64,000 nt of DNA, from NCBI GenBank assembly GCA_902729315.2, contig LR746271.1:4360001-4424000 (forward strand), in the 5' to 3' direction. The notes beneath the pieces are model-generated. The model ran no database searches. It had not been told where the DNA came from and saw only the letters and a list, made by a program, of their open reading frames with translations. This stretch comes from Spirodela intermedia. Taxonomy: Eukaryota > Streptophyta > Magnoliopsida > Alismatales > Araceae. How positions within the stretch are numbered: the first letter of the stretch is position 1; every line of letters starts with the position of its first letter. Of the stretch, positions 37,730 to 51,400 are shown one piece after another. A program made the translations under genes and the position numbers.

Positions 37730-40700
37730 AGTCTGATGCAATCAGCTTGCAAAATTACAACGCTGGTGACTTGAAGGGCGAGAAGAGGAATGGGTCAACG
37801 CTGAGTACTCATTAATGATTTGAAGATGAGATTCTGAAGTCAAAACGAAGCCCCTACACACTCAGAATATTCTTCCTAGTAGCCTCAGCTGAGGCAGACT
37901 GTGTTCAGTCAGAGGTGATCATTAAGTTGGATCGATTACTTATGAAATCTCATGAATGCTCAACAGAAGAGGTAGTGATCTACACAGCTTTCACAACTGC
38001 CAACCTTGTTAATCCAGTGCTCAGTGCCAAATAAGCTGCTGCAGTTCTGCTGCCAGAGAGAGAACAAGTGAGAGAAACACAACAGGAGCCATGCTTGCGG
38101 TCACAGAACCTTCTTGACTTCAAAGAACCCGCCCTTCTCTTCATTTGCCTTGGCCACATCGTCAGCAGATGCCACGGCTACCACAACTCCTTTATCTTTC
38201 ACTACCTCTAGGGCATCTGCAAACTCCTTGAAGTGCTTCACGCTGAAAGGTGAGATACCCAGTGAGATCCCAGTTGCCAAGGCAACGCCATTCCCTGGCT
38301 GGGGGCTGACTTACCTGGTCGACAAGATTTCTTCACGTCTAATCTGCCTCTCCTCCTCTGTGATGCCCAGCAAGTGCCTCATCAGACTGAAAACTCAACC
38401 ATAATGTTATCATCATTTGACAAGCTGTGCATGAGATCCATGGAATACAAAGAGTTGAGAAGATAACATCAATGCTCATTGCTTTCCACAACAGTTGTTG
38501 TCAACATGCGTAAAAGTATGAGGTATACAACCAATGAAACCAAGAAGATCACAACCACACATAGATGGGCTGCTGAGAGATCCTCTCATGTGATTTATCA
38601 CATGGTTTAAGCTGGGTTCCTGGGCGATTATCACCCATTACTCTTCCGTCCATATAAATCATATGATGTAGCCTACAATGTCACTTGAGAACTCATAACC
38701 AGCAGTGCAAAGGGTTCTGTGTTTCTCGGGATAGGAGGACAATGCCAATTATGAGATGCTTTCCCCTCTTGTTTAAACAATATTGAGACTTTGAAGCCGG
38801 ATAGATAATAACTAAAGACTTCCATCAAGTGTGCAGAGAAGAAACTCTGACCTGCTGTAACCCTTAGGATCAGGTAGCTGATATGGATCCACATCTCCAA
38901 TCGTCCGAATGATCGCCTTGGTGATAGCATCGTCATCCAACTCTAGCTCACGGACATAGTTGGCAGTTGCATCGTACACATCCACTGTCTTTAACAAGTT
39001 TGGATCACGGTAGGACATATATGAGAAAAGTCCTGCAGAAAAAAAAGATTACCCAATGAGAAATAAGGGGACGAAGACCCAATAAATTGAGTAAGGTAGA
39101 TCAGAAATTCATTCCTGTGCAATGGAAAATGGCAATCACATACCAGGGTCAGTGTCAAGAGCAGAATAAGTGCCATATGCACCCCCACTAACTCAGATAC
39201 GATCCCACAACCAGGTGTTGTCAATGTACTTTGAAATGACATATGAACTCCCGTGGAGCTGATACCTAGACTCATAAATGTTGGCAGCTTTTCCAACGTA
39301 ATTAACCTGAAAATGCAGGAGGAAAAACATATCATATCTAATAAATTTTATCATGGGCACCGCTGAGATTTCGAAATGAATGGAACCTGAGTGGGAACAA
39401 CGATGGCTTCCTTCATGGGTGAAAGAAGAGAACTCCAAGTGGTAGTCCCAGGGGATGGTATGCTTGGAATGGCATCAATGAACTCAGCAAGGTATTTGCC
39501 TGACTCTGAAAGTATCTTCCCATCTGCTGTCATATTGACTATGCAACCTTCCCGTGAGAGGAGACAACTACGTATCGCATCCAGTGAAGAAGAAATTGCG
39601 GGCCATTCTTTATCAACCCTCTTCTCAAGGTCTCGTAATAACTCTAAATAACTAGGCAAATAAGAGGGGAAACATGGGGAAACATCATAAGCATCATTTC
39701 CAGAATAAAATAGCTTCATGTTGCACGCATGCAGATGGAATATTACCGATGGAACAATGATAGCCACATGCCAAGAAAATAGCTTTCCTTGTCACCAACT
39801 AATCATCTTCTCAGATGTATGATCTCTAAGATAAAATGATTTAAAATAAATTACTTAATTTTATTAAAAGATCAGTGAATACACTATTCTTTACGGATTA
39901 TACTTTTAAGGTCAGTCTACCTCTGCATAGGGTAAGTCATAACTCAAGGTTTCTCAACCCAAACGGACACATTTACAAACAGTGGTAGACAAATAATAAA
40001 TTGATAAACAAAAGGAAGTATAGAGAGTTCTTCAGCATGAGAGTACAGCAGCCTATATCTTGGCATATGTCAACAACCAATATGCCAAGCTTTTGTCTCA
40101 GAACAACTGTTGTAGAGGAAAATATCTTCTTTGTGTTACAAAACTATAATCAAAGGGAAACTAGCACCATTACACATGCACAGACATGATTGTAAAACCC
40201 AAGTAAAGATATAAGCTAACCTAGTTCCACCTAGCTGCTCAGATATCCATCCCGCAGCATTCAGGTTTGCATCCATCCTTGCAGCTGCAATTGCATCACC
40301 ACTACCTCTTAGACAGCTCTACAAATTCAAAAATTAGTTCCTGTAAGATATAATAGAAGTTGAGAAAGCTTCTGACTACCCAAAAGTATGTTAGAGATTA
40401 CCTCCATTCTCGCTATACTTTGGGAAACTAACTGTTTGAAACACTATTGGTCTGTGAACTGAACATCTTGTAGGATACATCTGCTCTGCAAGATCCAAAC
40501 AATACTGACATTTTAAGAAGATGGAAACTGTACAGTGGTGGTTTACATTCAAAATCAAAAGAGCATAAAATGACGAAACAAGTCAACACAATTAATCATA
40601 TCTTTAATTGAACTAAATTGAAAAGGATAGAGGTAAAACAACAGAGTTAGAAAATAATGGCCCAAAATCACCAACACTAGATGCCTTGAGGAATCATCAG

Positions 40701-41485
40701 GCAATTTAACCCTTTCTAGATCATGAAAGTCCTACACATATTAGTGAGCAGGATCCACCGCATATGACAGATAATTGTTCTTGTCATCCAGTAGCTGCCG
40801 AATGTCTATCCTGACAATAGTTTCTAGACCCACCTAGACAGAAACCTACCCAATTGTCCATAAATCATAGAAAAGGTCCTAAGAAGTGAAGCTTTTCAAC
40901 AAATGATTTTTAACCTGAGCATCACAGCTTTTAGAGTAAACAGAAAAGACGGATCTTTTACAGTCCAAAGAGTTACACACGAAAAGTTAGACACATGAAA
41001 AGTCTCAACATGGGCATTTGGGCTGGCCAAATGAAATTTTATATTGATGTTTAAAGGATGGGCGTCTGTTATTTTTGCAAATCATGAGTATGAAAACATC
41101 ATTTTATAGATTGACAGGTATTTTAATTTACCTGTTAATCTGGAAAAGATAATCCCATAGGTTTGTTGCTATAGAAACGCCTAATAAGGTAAACTTCCTC
41201 AAGGTAAATTTATGAAGAGTAGACACCATGAAAGGGTATCAACTGTGTTTCGATTGCTTAAATGAAATAATGTTCTCCATTTCTTCTTTGAGTTCAAAAT
41301 GTGGTAGGAAGATTTAATTGAAATTTATCAAAAAAAACCCATACTTGAAAAGTAGTTTCATAACTGCCATTTGTTTGAGGTCTCAGTAGGTGCTACAGCT
41401 ACAAGTCTATGAACACCTTACAACATATTGTTTATTCTATTTTCTACACTTGTTAGGAGAATTAGCACACATTCTTGTCAAAACA
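37730..41485 (-). pseudogene. PREP pseudogene block A, exons 13-19
   Basis: Exon-like segments (- strand): exon 19 at 38101-38242, 18 at 38315-38386, 17 at 38852-39032, 16 at 39144-39306, 15 at 39387-39651, 14 at 40221-40318 and 13 at 40402-40485. Each has exactly the length of its source exon and most GT/AG sites remain. Two in-frame stops kill it. A TGA at 39195-39193 replaces the CGA codon of the catalytic arginine (source Arg932). A TAG in exon 13 (40446-40444) replaces a Gln codon. The block ends near 41485, inside the intron 12 equivalent, where copia sequence begins. Confidence 0.92.
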
Positions 41486-43905
41486 AGGTTATTTTCCTAC
41501 AGAATGTTGAATGCATCCAAAGTGTTTTGAGATGAAGCTCTCTTAATAGTAGCTCATCTGATAAATCATCTTCCCACTAGAACCCTATATTTCCAAAGTC
41601 CTATGGAGAAGTTAGTTTCGTTTTCCTCCCTAATCATCTTCATTCCTCATTAAAGCCTCACATATTTGGGTATGTTTCATTCATCTAAGATCTCTCAAAT
41701 GTGTTCATTACATATTCAACAACTCAAAAGGGTTATTGCTGTTATCATCCACTCACTTGAAAATTCTTTACAACTATGAATATTACCTTTCATAAATCTG
41801 AGTTTTATTTCCAAAAATATTCTCTAGAAATGTCTCTGTCATTTCCACCTTTAACTGATCTCACTACATATGGAGTTTCTCCTCCTCTAGATAAAATCAT
41901 TCTACTAATTCATATGTTTGATTAGAGTTCACCTTTACTTGGTCTCTTCTTGAAAATCTCAGATTTGGTCAAGTTTATTCTAGGACATGATACCTCCAAA
42001 TTCTAGATCAACCTAAGAACCCAAAATTGTCTTAACCATATCTTTTTCTACAGAAAATACTAACAGTCCACAGTTCAATGACCTTCCTATTGCCCTCAAA
42101 AAACCCTCATAGGACTATACAAAACACCTATTATACCCTTCAATCAACTTTATTTCCTAACATAGCATTTCTCTCATTTATAGAACCTTGCTACCATGGA
42201 TGGTATTACTATTCCAATTAATGTTTCAGAAGCTCTCTCCAAGAAAGAGTGGAACAAATCATAAACGATGAAATGGCTGATCTTAAGAAAAACAACATAT
42301 GGGAACTTGTAAAATTGGATGTAAGTGAGTCTACTCTATAAAATGTAAAGCTGATGGATCAGTAGAAAGGTACAAAGGCATACTTGTAGCTAAAGGATAT
42401 GCACGAGTTTATGGAATAGACTACCATGAAACATTTTCTCATATGGCAAATATGAACATAATCAGAATTATTCTATCTTTGGTAGTTATTTTAGTTGGGA
42501 TATCTAATAATATAATGTAAAGAATGCCTTTCTTCATGGGAATCTTACTGCTGAAGTGTATATGTATCATCCACCTAGTTATGAAGGACAATTATCACCT
42601 AACATTGTTTGCAGACTCAAGAAGTTGTTCTATGGATTGAAACAGTCTCATGTGCATGGTTTAGGAGATTTTTTGCAGTCATACAGAAATTTGGTTATTG
42701 TCGTAGCAATGCTGATTATTCTTTATTTTTTAAACATATTTCACTACGGGGAGTTACTATACTTTTGGTTTATGTTGTTGATATCACAATTACAAGAAGT
42801 GATGCCATTGAACAAGAAAATTTGAGCAAATATCTTGCCAAAGAGTTTGACATCAAAACTTTGGGTCGTCTTAAATATTTTATGGGCATTGAGGTGGCCA
42901 ATTCTTATAAGGGTATCTTCATTTCTCAACGAAAGTATATAGCAGATCTTCTAAAGGATATTGAAAAGTCTACATGTAAATCAGCTAGAACTCCTCTTGA
43001 TCCTACCACAAACTTTGTTTTGGCAAAGGGGAGAACTTTTTTGATCAAGAGATGTATCAACATCTCATTGGACAGTTAATATATCTCATACACACTATAG
43101 TTGACATTTCTTATGTAGTTAGCCTCCTAAGTCAATTCATGCGTCAACTAAATGAATCTCATCTTCATGCTACTAATTGGGTGCTACACTACTTGAAGGT
43201 AACTCCTGAAAAGGTATTTTCTTCAAATATGGTGGTAACATATCAACTGAGATAAATATAGATGCCAACTATGCTGGTTTTACCTTAGATCACCAGTCAA
43301 CTTCGAGTCTTTTGATGTTTCTAGGAGGCAATTTAGTTACTTGGTGCAGCAAGAAACAAAATGTTGTTGCTCATTCGAGTGCAGAATTAGAATTCAAAGC
43401 ACTTGTGCATCGAATATGTGAATTGCTTTGGATGAAGATTTTACTCATTGACCTAAAGATTCCTCTTTTAGGTTCTATGAAGCTCTAATGTGAGAATAAA
43501 TATGCAATCAACCTTGTGTATAATCCGATCCAACATGATTGCAAAAAGTATTTAGAGATCGATCGTCATCTTATTAAGGAAAAAATTGAGTTTACAGTAA
43601 TTTTTATTTCCTACATCTCCACTCAACATCAATTGACTGATTTACTGTTGATGGGTGTCTTTAGCACTCAACTACAACAAATGGTCCAAACTAGGAATGG
43701 ATGATATCCACTCACCAACTTGAGGGGGAGTATTGAAATATTGTATTTGGCTGAGGGAGAGTATATCACATGCTTCACTTAAAGAAATATGTGTATATCA
43801 CATGCTTGTCTTGGTGTAAGGTTCTGTGTCTAGAACCTTCCCCATAGGTCTGTTACAAAAAATAGATCTCTTATCATGAAGTATAATATTTATAAAACGA
43901 TTTTC
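41486..43905 (+). mobile_element. Ty1-copia fragment: integrase C-terminus, RT, RNase H, PPT, partial 3' LTR
   Basis: The + strand reads integrase pieces (PNHLHSSLKPHIFGYVSF, then TTQKGYCCYHP; about 41620-41830) and RT ([32 protein letters not shown] near 42520-42650, then ADYSLFFKH and FDIKTLGRLKYFMGIEV near 42710-42900). RNase H follows (GGNLVTWCSKKQNVVAHSSA, ELEFKALVH near 43325-43415). A polypurine tract (GAGGGGGAG, 43722-43730) leads into an LTR-like start. The usual RT catalytic YVDD reads YVVD, and there are frameshifts and stops, so it is dead. The 5' half and most of the 3' LTR are missing. It lies exactly between the two PREP pseudogene blocks. Confidence 0.9.
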
Positions 43906-46900
43906 TAAATGAAACCAAGAAGATCACAACCACACATAGATGGGCTGCTGAGAGATCCTCTCATGTGATTTATCACATGGTTTAAGCTGGGTTCCTGGGC
44001 GATTATCACCCATTACTCTTCCGTCCATATAAATCATATGATGTAGCCTACAATGTCACTTGAGAACTCATAACCAGCAGTGCAAAGGGTTCTGTGTTTC
44101 TCGGGATAGGAGGACAATGCCAATTATGAGATGCTTTCCCCTCTTGTTTAAACAATATTGAGACTTTGAAGCGAGATAGATGATAACTAAAGACTTCAAT
44201 CAAGTGTGCAGAGAAGCAACTCTGACTTGCTGTAACCCCTAGGATCAGGTAGCTGATATGGATCCACATCTCCAATCGTCTGAATGATCGCCTTGGTGAT
44301 AGCATCGTCATCCAACTCTAGCTCACGGACATAGTTGGCAGTTGCATTGTACACATCCACTGTCTTTAACAAGTTTGGATCACGGTAGGACATATATGAG
44401 AAAAGTCCTGCAGAAAAAAAAGATTACCCAATGAGAAATAAGGGGACGAAGACCCAATAAATTGAGTAAGGTAGATTAGAAATTCATTCCTGTGCAATGG
44501 AAAATGGCAATCACATACCAGGGTCAGTGTCAAGAGCAGAATAAGTGCCATATGCACCCCCACTAACTCAGATACGATCCCACAACCAGGTGTTGTCAAT
44601 GTACTTTGAAATGACATATGAACTCCCGTGGAGCTGATACCTAGACTCATAAATGTTGGCAGCTTTTCCAATGTAATTAACCTGAAAATGCAGGAGGAAA
44701 AACATATCATATCTAATAAATTTTATCATGGGCACCACTGAGATTTCCAAAATGAATGGAACCTGAGTGGGAACAACGATGGCTTCCTTCATGGGTGAAA
44801 GAAGAGAACTCCAAGTGGTAGTCCCAGGGGATGGTATGCTTGGAATGGCATCAATGAACTCAGCAAGGTATTTGCCTGACTCTGAAAGTATCTTCCCATC
44901 TGCTGTCATATTGACTATGCAACCTTCCCTCGAGAGAAGACAACTACGTATCGCATCCAGTGAAGAAGAAATTGCGGGCCATTCTTTATCAACCCTCTTC
45001 TCAAGGTCTTGTAATAACTCTAAATAACTAGGCAAATAAGAGGGGAAACATGGGAAAACATCATAAGCATCATTTCCAGAATAGAATAGCTTCTATTCTG
45101 GAAATGCATGTAGATGGATGGAACAATGACAGCCACATGCAAGGAAAATAGCTTTTCATGTCACCAACTAATCATATTCTCAGATGTATGATCTCTAAGA
45201 TAAAATGATTTAAAATACATCACTTTATTTCATTAAAATATCAGTGAATACACTATACTTTTCTGATTATACTTTTAAGGTCAGTCTACCTCTGCATAGG
45301 GTAAGTCATAACTCAAGGCTTCTCAACCCAAATGGACACATTTACAAACAGTGGTAGACAAATAATAAATTGATAAACAAAAGGAAGTATAGAGAGTTCT
45401 TCAACATGAGAGTACAGCAGCCTATATCTCGGCATATGTCAACAACCAATATGCCAAGCTTTTGTCTCAGAACAACTGTTGTAGAGGAAAATATCTTCTT
45501 TGTGTTACAAAACTATAATCAAAGGGAAACTAGCACCATTACACATGCACAGACATGATTGTAAAACCCAAGTAAAGATATAAGCTAACCTAATTCCACC
45601 TAGCTGCTCAGATATCCATCCTACAGCATTCAGGTTTGCATCCATCCTTGCAGCTGCAATTGCATCACCACTGCCTCTTAGACAGCTCTACAAATCCAAA
45701 AATTAGTTCCTATAAGATATAATAGAAGTTGAGAAAGCTTCTGACTACCCAAAAGTATGTTAGAGATTACCTCCATTCTCGCTTTACTTTGGGAAACTAA
45801 CTGTTCGAAATGCTGTTGGTTTGTGAATTGAACATCCTGTAGGATACACCTGATCTGTAAGATCCAAACAATATTGACATTTTGAGAAGATGGAAATTGT
45901 ATAGTGTTGTTTACATTCAAAATCAAAAGAGCATAAAATGACAAAACAAGTCAACACAGTTAATCATATCTTTAATTGAACTAAATTGAAAAGGATAGAG
46001 GTAAAACAACAGAGTTAGAAAATAATGGCCCAAAATCACCAGCACCAGATGCCTTGAGGAATCATCAGGCAATTTAACCCTTTGTAGACCAGGGTTAGGA
46101 AAATCCTGCACATATTGGACCATATGATTTTTGCAAGATGTTTTAAGGATGGATGTTTGTGATTTTTGCAAAAACATGAGAATTAAAACATCATTTTTAT
46201 AGATCAATAGGTATTTTGATTTACTTGTTAATCTGGAAAATATAATCCCGTATGTTTGTTGATATAGAAACGCCTAATTAGTTAAGCATAATTGAGGTAA
46301 ATTTATGAAGAGTATCAATTGTATTTTGATTGCTTAGGTGAAACAATGTTCTGCATTTCTTATGTGAGTCCAAAATGTTGCAGGAAGATTTTGATTGAAA
46401 TTTATCAAAAAACCTCTTTGAAAAGTAGTTTCATAACTGGCATTCGTTTATGAGGTCTTAGTAGGGGCTACTGCTACAAGCCTATGATAACCTCACCACA
46501 TACTTTTAATTCTACACTTGTTAGGAGATCTAGCATGCATTCTTGTCGAAACAAGGATATTTAAGTCATTAAATTCGTAATTATACAAAATTTCATTAAT
46601 TACATCAATAACTTACAATACAAAATTCAGTAATGATGAAGGAAATAATTTAGTCCTGATAGAACCCAACATAAGAAACCTCAGTTCAACCACTCTCTAA
46701 ATCATGAACTTAGACTTTTGCTGCTTCAGGAAGTTTCCAAACTAACCAACCAACATGCACGGACCAAAATCACCAGGTGCCCAGATTCAATAGAAATGAA
46801 AAAATATTAATGCCACCTTCAAACCCCATAGATCATTCCCTATCCTGTAACACCGTTCTACCTTCAAACATGCCTAAACATGGGCAAACATTCTCTACTC

Positions 46901-47290
46901 ACAGTAGAAAAAATTCCTTAAAACAGAAAATAACAATCTCACCACTGAAAAATCGATTGACTTAATCAAAATAAAGGAATATTACAAGAAAACTCTTAAC
47001 ATCTAGTGTGATGAGGACATCAGGGTCAACCACGCAACAATCAAGGTCTATACTAGACAAAAGCACATGGCTGGACTTCGTGAATAAAACAATCAAGGAT
47101 TTATTTTGCTGATTCATTAGGTCCATTATTTTCGTTGTTTCTAGAGTTTTAAGGTTGATCAAAGACTCGACTGTATCCCAACCATTTTCACTATTTTTGA
47201 GGCCGAAATTTTAGACAATTAATTATGAGAACGGTTGGCATTTCCAAGCCAGATTTAAGAGACCTCTTTAAAGGCCTCATATAACTCCTA
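43906..47290 (-). pseudogene. PREP pseudogene block B, exons 13-17 and intron 12
   Basis: Exon-like segments (- strand): exon 17 at 44227-44407, 16 at 44519-44681, 15 at 44763-45027, 14 at 45590-45687 and 13 at 45771-45854. All keep source lengths. Blocks A and B are near-identical from 38536/43906 onward, at an offset of 5375 that shifts to 5376 after one indel. B carries the same TGA at the Arg932 codon (44570-44568) but not block A's TAG in exon 13. Homology continues through the intron 12 equivalent to about 47290, near source position 25795, where exons 7-12 are missing. Confidence 0.92.
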
Positions 47291-48420
47291 CAATTCGGAG
47301 GCTGAAATTGATATTAAAAAAGCAATCTTTTGAATGAAAATTTCGTTCCTAGTTCTTTCTCCATGAGGAACCACTCATAAATAGTTTTTAGTGCTGGTAT
47401 ATACTTGTCTCCAAGTTCCATCTAACCCTACCTCCTAATCCCTTATTGTAATCCAACCTTCACACATCTTAAACAATCACCTTTGTCGGAGAAAGTTTCC
47501 ATGCTTCCTACGATTTAAGTGTGGTTCTGAAACCAAGGCACCTACCTGAGAACATAAACCTACTATAACTACTCAAAGAAGAGATTTATTTAGTTGACGA
47601 ATATTCGGTTAAATTGACATTTCCTAGCTTTTGTGATTCTCCTATTTTCTGGCAAATGGGCATAGCTTGATAATATGGACCTCGTTGACCACCATTAAAA
47701 TAACTAATACTCGTTACACCCTAACTGTAACCAGCACCCACTTGTGGTCCTTCCTCTAGCCACCCTTACAAAAAGTCTTCTTCCCCATGTTCTTTAAGGC
47801 CAGAACTAGTTGAGAAAATAAATTCCCTCCATATTTGACATTTTTTCCACTATTTTGTGCAATCTTGCATGCCCTTCATATCAGACAAGTCAAATGATTT
47901 TCACAAGGCTATGGATTACAGACAATTATAAGAGCAACACATAATTGCATTTTACATATTATTCTATACCCCATAGATTCATTGCAAATCAAAGATATGA
48001 ATCAACCAATAAAGAAAAGATACCAATCCATCCTTCTCTAATCTATGCTTTTGAACTAGGGACAGATCTTGCAGACAACTCAGAAGAAAGGCCAAAAGAT
48101 AATAACAAACATTCAACTAGAACACTATGACCAATGTTGAATTTGGTCATCCACCAAGGAAAAATCCAAGAGGTTTATTTTATAAAATAAATGATTTTAT
48201 AAAAATCCAAGAGGTTTATTTTATGGGTTTCTATCATTTCCCACAAAAATGTTCGTTACTGCCACTTGTTTACTGACCACCCAACCCAAGTTTGGCAGAG
48301 CTAAAGAACACTTACAAAAGAAAGAACTTGTGACAACAATCTTGACTATTGATGGGAAGACCAAATAGAGTACTAACTATCAAAATACCACAGATGGTAT
48401 TGTTTCTACACTACCACAGA
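47291..48420. other. Unrelated DNA replacing PREP exons 7-12 in the inverted copy
   Basis: It does not match the source locus where exons 7-12 should be. No protein recognised. It contains a 24-bp direct repeat (48161-48184 and 48201-48224, ATCCAAGAGGTTTATTTTAT core). Confidence 0.6.
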
Positions 48421-51400
48421 TCAAATTGTATCCAATCCTAGGGATAGACCAACCCTGTTATGCATGTTGCAGGAAATTAAGCCGACTCCAAGTAATCATT
48501 GCTTTGCTAATCAGCAGATTCTTCACGTCATACATCGATTATTACAATAAACTAACTAATGGTGAATGTAATCTAGCTGATGAAACATAGAGGTTCCTTA
48601 TTAACTTGATGTAAAAGGCTGTTAAATGATGCCCATAAAGTTATTACTTATGATTGACCTATTTAGAAAAATGAAATAATCCGTTATCTGAAAAGATAGA
48701 AGATATTAAAATTAAAATTTTGTGAAAAAAAACAGACCTTGAATTCTTCGAAAGTCAATTTGGGAATAAATTTGGGATCACCAGCACTATCAACACCATA
48801 TGCATTATCAGGAAAGAGAGCCTATAGGGCATTAAACATTATTATAGATGATATCAAGAAATAAAAAACCCAGGCAAGTAATGAAAAAAGAAAAATAATA
48901 CGTAATGTTTCATTCCTCATAGTATAAGTCGCAAAGATGGAAAAAAATATTATCCCGAGCACTCGTAAAAACCTATCTTCTAGATATAGAATAATCTAGA
49001 ATGGAAGGCCAGTATAAAACACATGAAAGATACAATAGGCTAGTAACTAGCGAACTCCAAAAAGACTGAAAATTCAGTCAGATCCATAATCCACATAACT
49101 ATTCAGGCACAAATAAAAAATTCAATGTACATCGGATCAAATTTGTGAAGTAAATTCATTGGTAAATAATAATTCTGTGAAATAATGGATATGCATCAGA
49201 CCCCAGACCCTTGTCACTAGTTTTTGTACATTTGGATACTAACCCACAAGGAACCATCAGTTTTTGTACATAAAAGAATTAAGTAAATTGGAATTTCCCA
49301 CCAATGCCGTTTCTATTTAACCAGATCCCTGAAAGCAGTCTTAATGTCAATTTCACAAAGGGTTTTAAGGGAGCTTGCCTGCTGAGACACTCTGCCAAGT
49401 ATATTATTAGGCTCTGAATAAGCCCCTTTCATTTCATTTAAAACTACACCTGAAATTTGAGGTAATAAACTTTTTAAAATGTAAAGATAGAGTAGAATCA
49501 TCACTTGGGTATCGAGCATGGTCATCAACAGGACAACCTTCAGTATCATGGAAGGGGGAATTCTACAGTGCTGTAACAATTATATGATACCTTTAAAGGA
49601 TATCTCCTTAGAGGGATCATTAAGCTCATAATGCCATCCCTCCTGTTGAAATATTTGAAAATCCTCAATGCATTTAGGAAAGAAGACATCATCCAAGGCC
49701 ACATCAACCAAATTGTAGAAATCCTAGAATTTTTTTTTGAATCTAAGCAGAAGTACAGAAAAATTCGAACCACATAGCTATAACAGAATCAGAGAAAAAT
49801 ATTGATAAGCACAATACCAGCAGCCATATTCACCTTCAAATTTGTAGAAGCAACTGGAAAGCAAGTTCTGTCAGGATAGGTGAATGCATTCAAGAAAGTA
49901 TGCAAACTGCCTTTCAATAACTCAATATAAGGTTGTTTCAAAGGATACTTCCTTGAACCACATAATATATTCCATAACGTGAGCTATACCAGTAGAGTTT
50001 TTTCTTGTATAAAGAATAATATACAAAGTTAATGCTGCACCCTACTAATCTGTTTCGTGCATGGAATTTGGATATTTAAATAGATGATTACATTAGCAAT
50101 GGAAATTAACATATAAATATCTGGTCACAAACCAAATTTCAAAAATTTAGATTTAAAATATTCGTCATTGCTTGCACATCAAGAGAAAGAGAAAACATAT
50201 ATACATGGAAATGAAGTAACTCAAATGTCATTACTACACAACAAAAATGAGCGCAGGCAAATAGACACATCATTGGTCATCTATGAAGAAACGTTCCTTT
50301 TTCCTTTGAAATTCCTTTTATGTGAAATTTCATACGAGAAATATGCATTTTTTTAATTTTCAGGATGCTCTCAAAACACCTCAGTAGCATATCTTTGCAG
50401 TCTATACAATGACATGGTCTACTAAGCTAGTCATACAATGGTCCCAAGATCCCAGCGGTTTTCTTTTCCTCACAACAAAGGGTCATCTCTTACTCTCTCT
50501 GTATTTTCCAATGGAAAGAAAGCACTCTTTCTATTGAAAAATGCTGTCCTCTATTTGACAGCTCCAAACATTCAAAATAGTCCAAAGGCCTGCATTCTTC
50601 AAGCACTACCGTTGCAACTTCATTATCACTACAAACTTAGAGGCAGCATTCCTCTTCAAAAAGGGTTAGACTCTGCCTTGGCATTGGATCAGTAATTTCT
50701 AGAGTAGCATCTGTAGATCTCATGAGAATATGTACCTAGATGGGAAATGATCCAAGGGCTTCTACTTAACACATATACCAAGTTCTTATCGTATCCTAGA
50801 GAAAGCTCCTCATCACATTTTGAAAGATTCTCCTGAAAAACCCTCCACATCTATGCCATCACTTACAGTGCCCAATGCCCAGTGCTTACATTTAAAGTGA
50901 CAATAAATTGCATAGATGCCTAGTGTTTCTACACCTGAGATGCCACCTATTGCCCAGTGCTTACATTTACAGTGACAGTAAACTAAGTGGAACATAAGAA
51001 GGCCTCCTATTTCCCATTTCCACCTCCATGAGTCTATGTCAAGGAAAATGATCTTTCTTTAACCCAATTAGGCAGATTTTCCTATCCCATACCTTCTACT
51101 GTCTACAACATTCTACTCAACAAATTAGTAGTAGTGAGCAATAGAAATCATAAAGCCCACAATGAATGAGAACAATTAGGTCGGTAGAGAGACACACTTC
51201 CAATCCTCATTACAGGGGAAACACATGTAATCTGTAATAGGAAACAATGGATTTTAATAGCATAAGATTCAATATAATCTCCATAAGTTAATACAACTGA
51301 ATGCTAATTAGAAACCCATGTATTACAATAACATAGTTTTGTCTCAAATTAATGATCTTGCATTTATCAAGACAATTTATTTGCAATACTCATTTCAATT

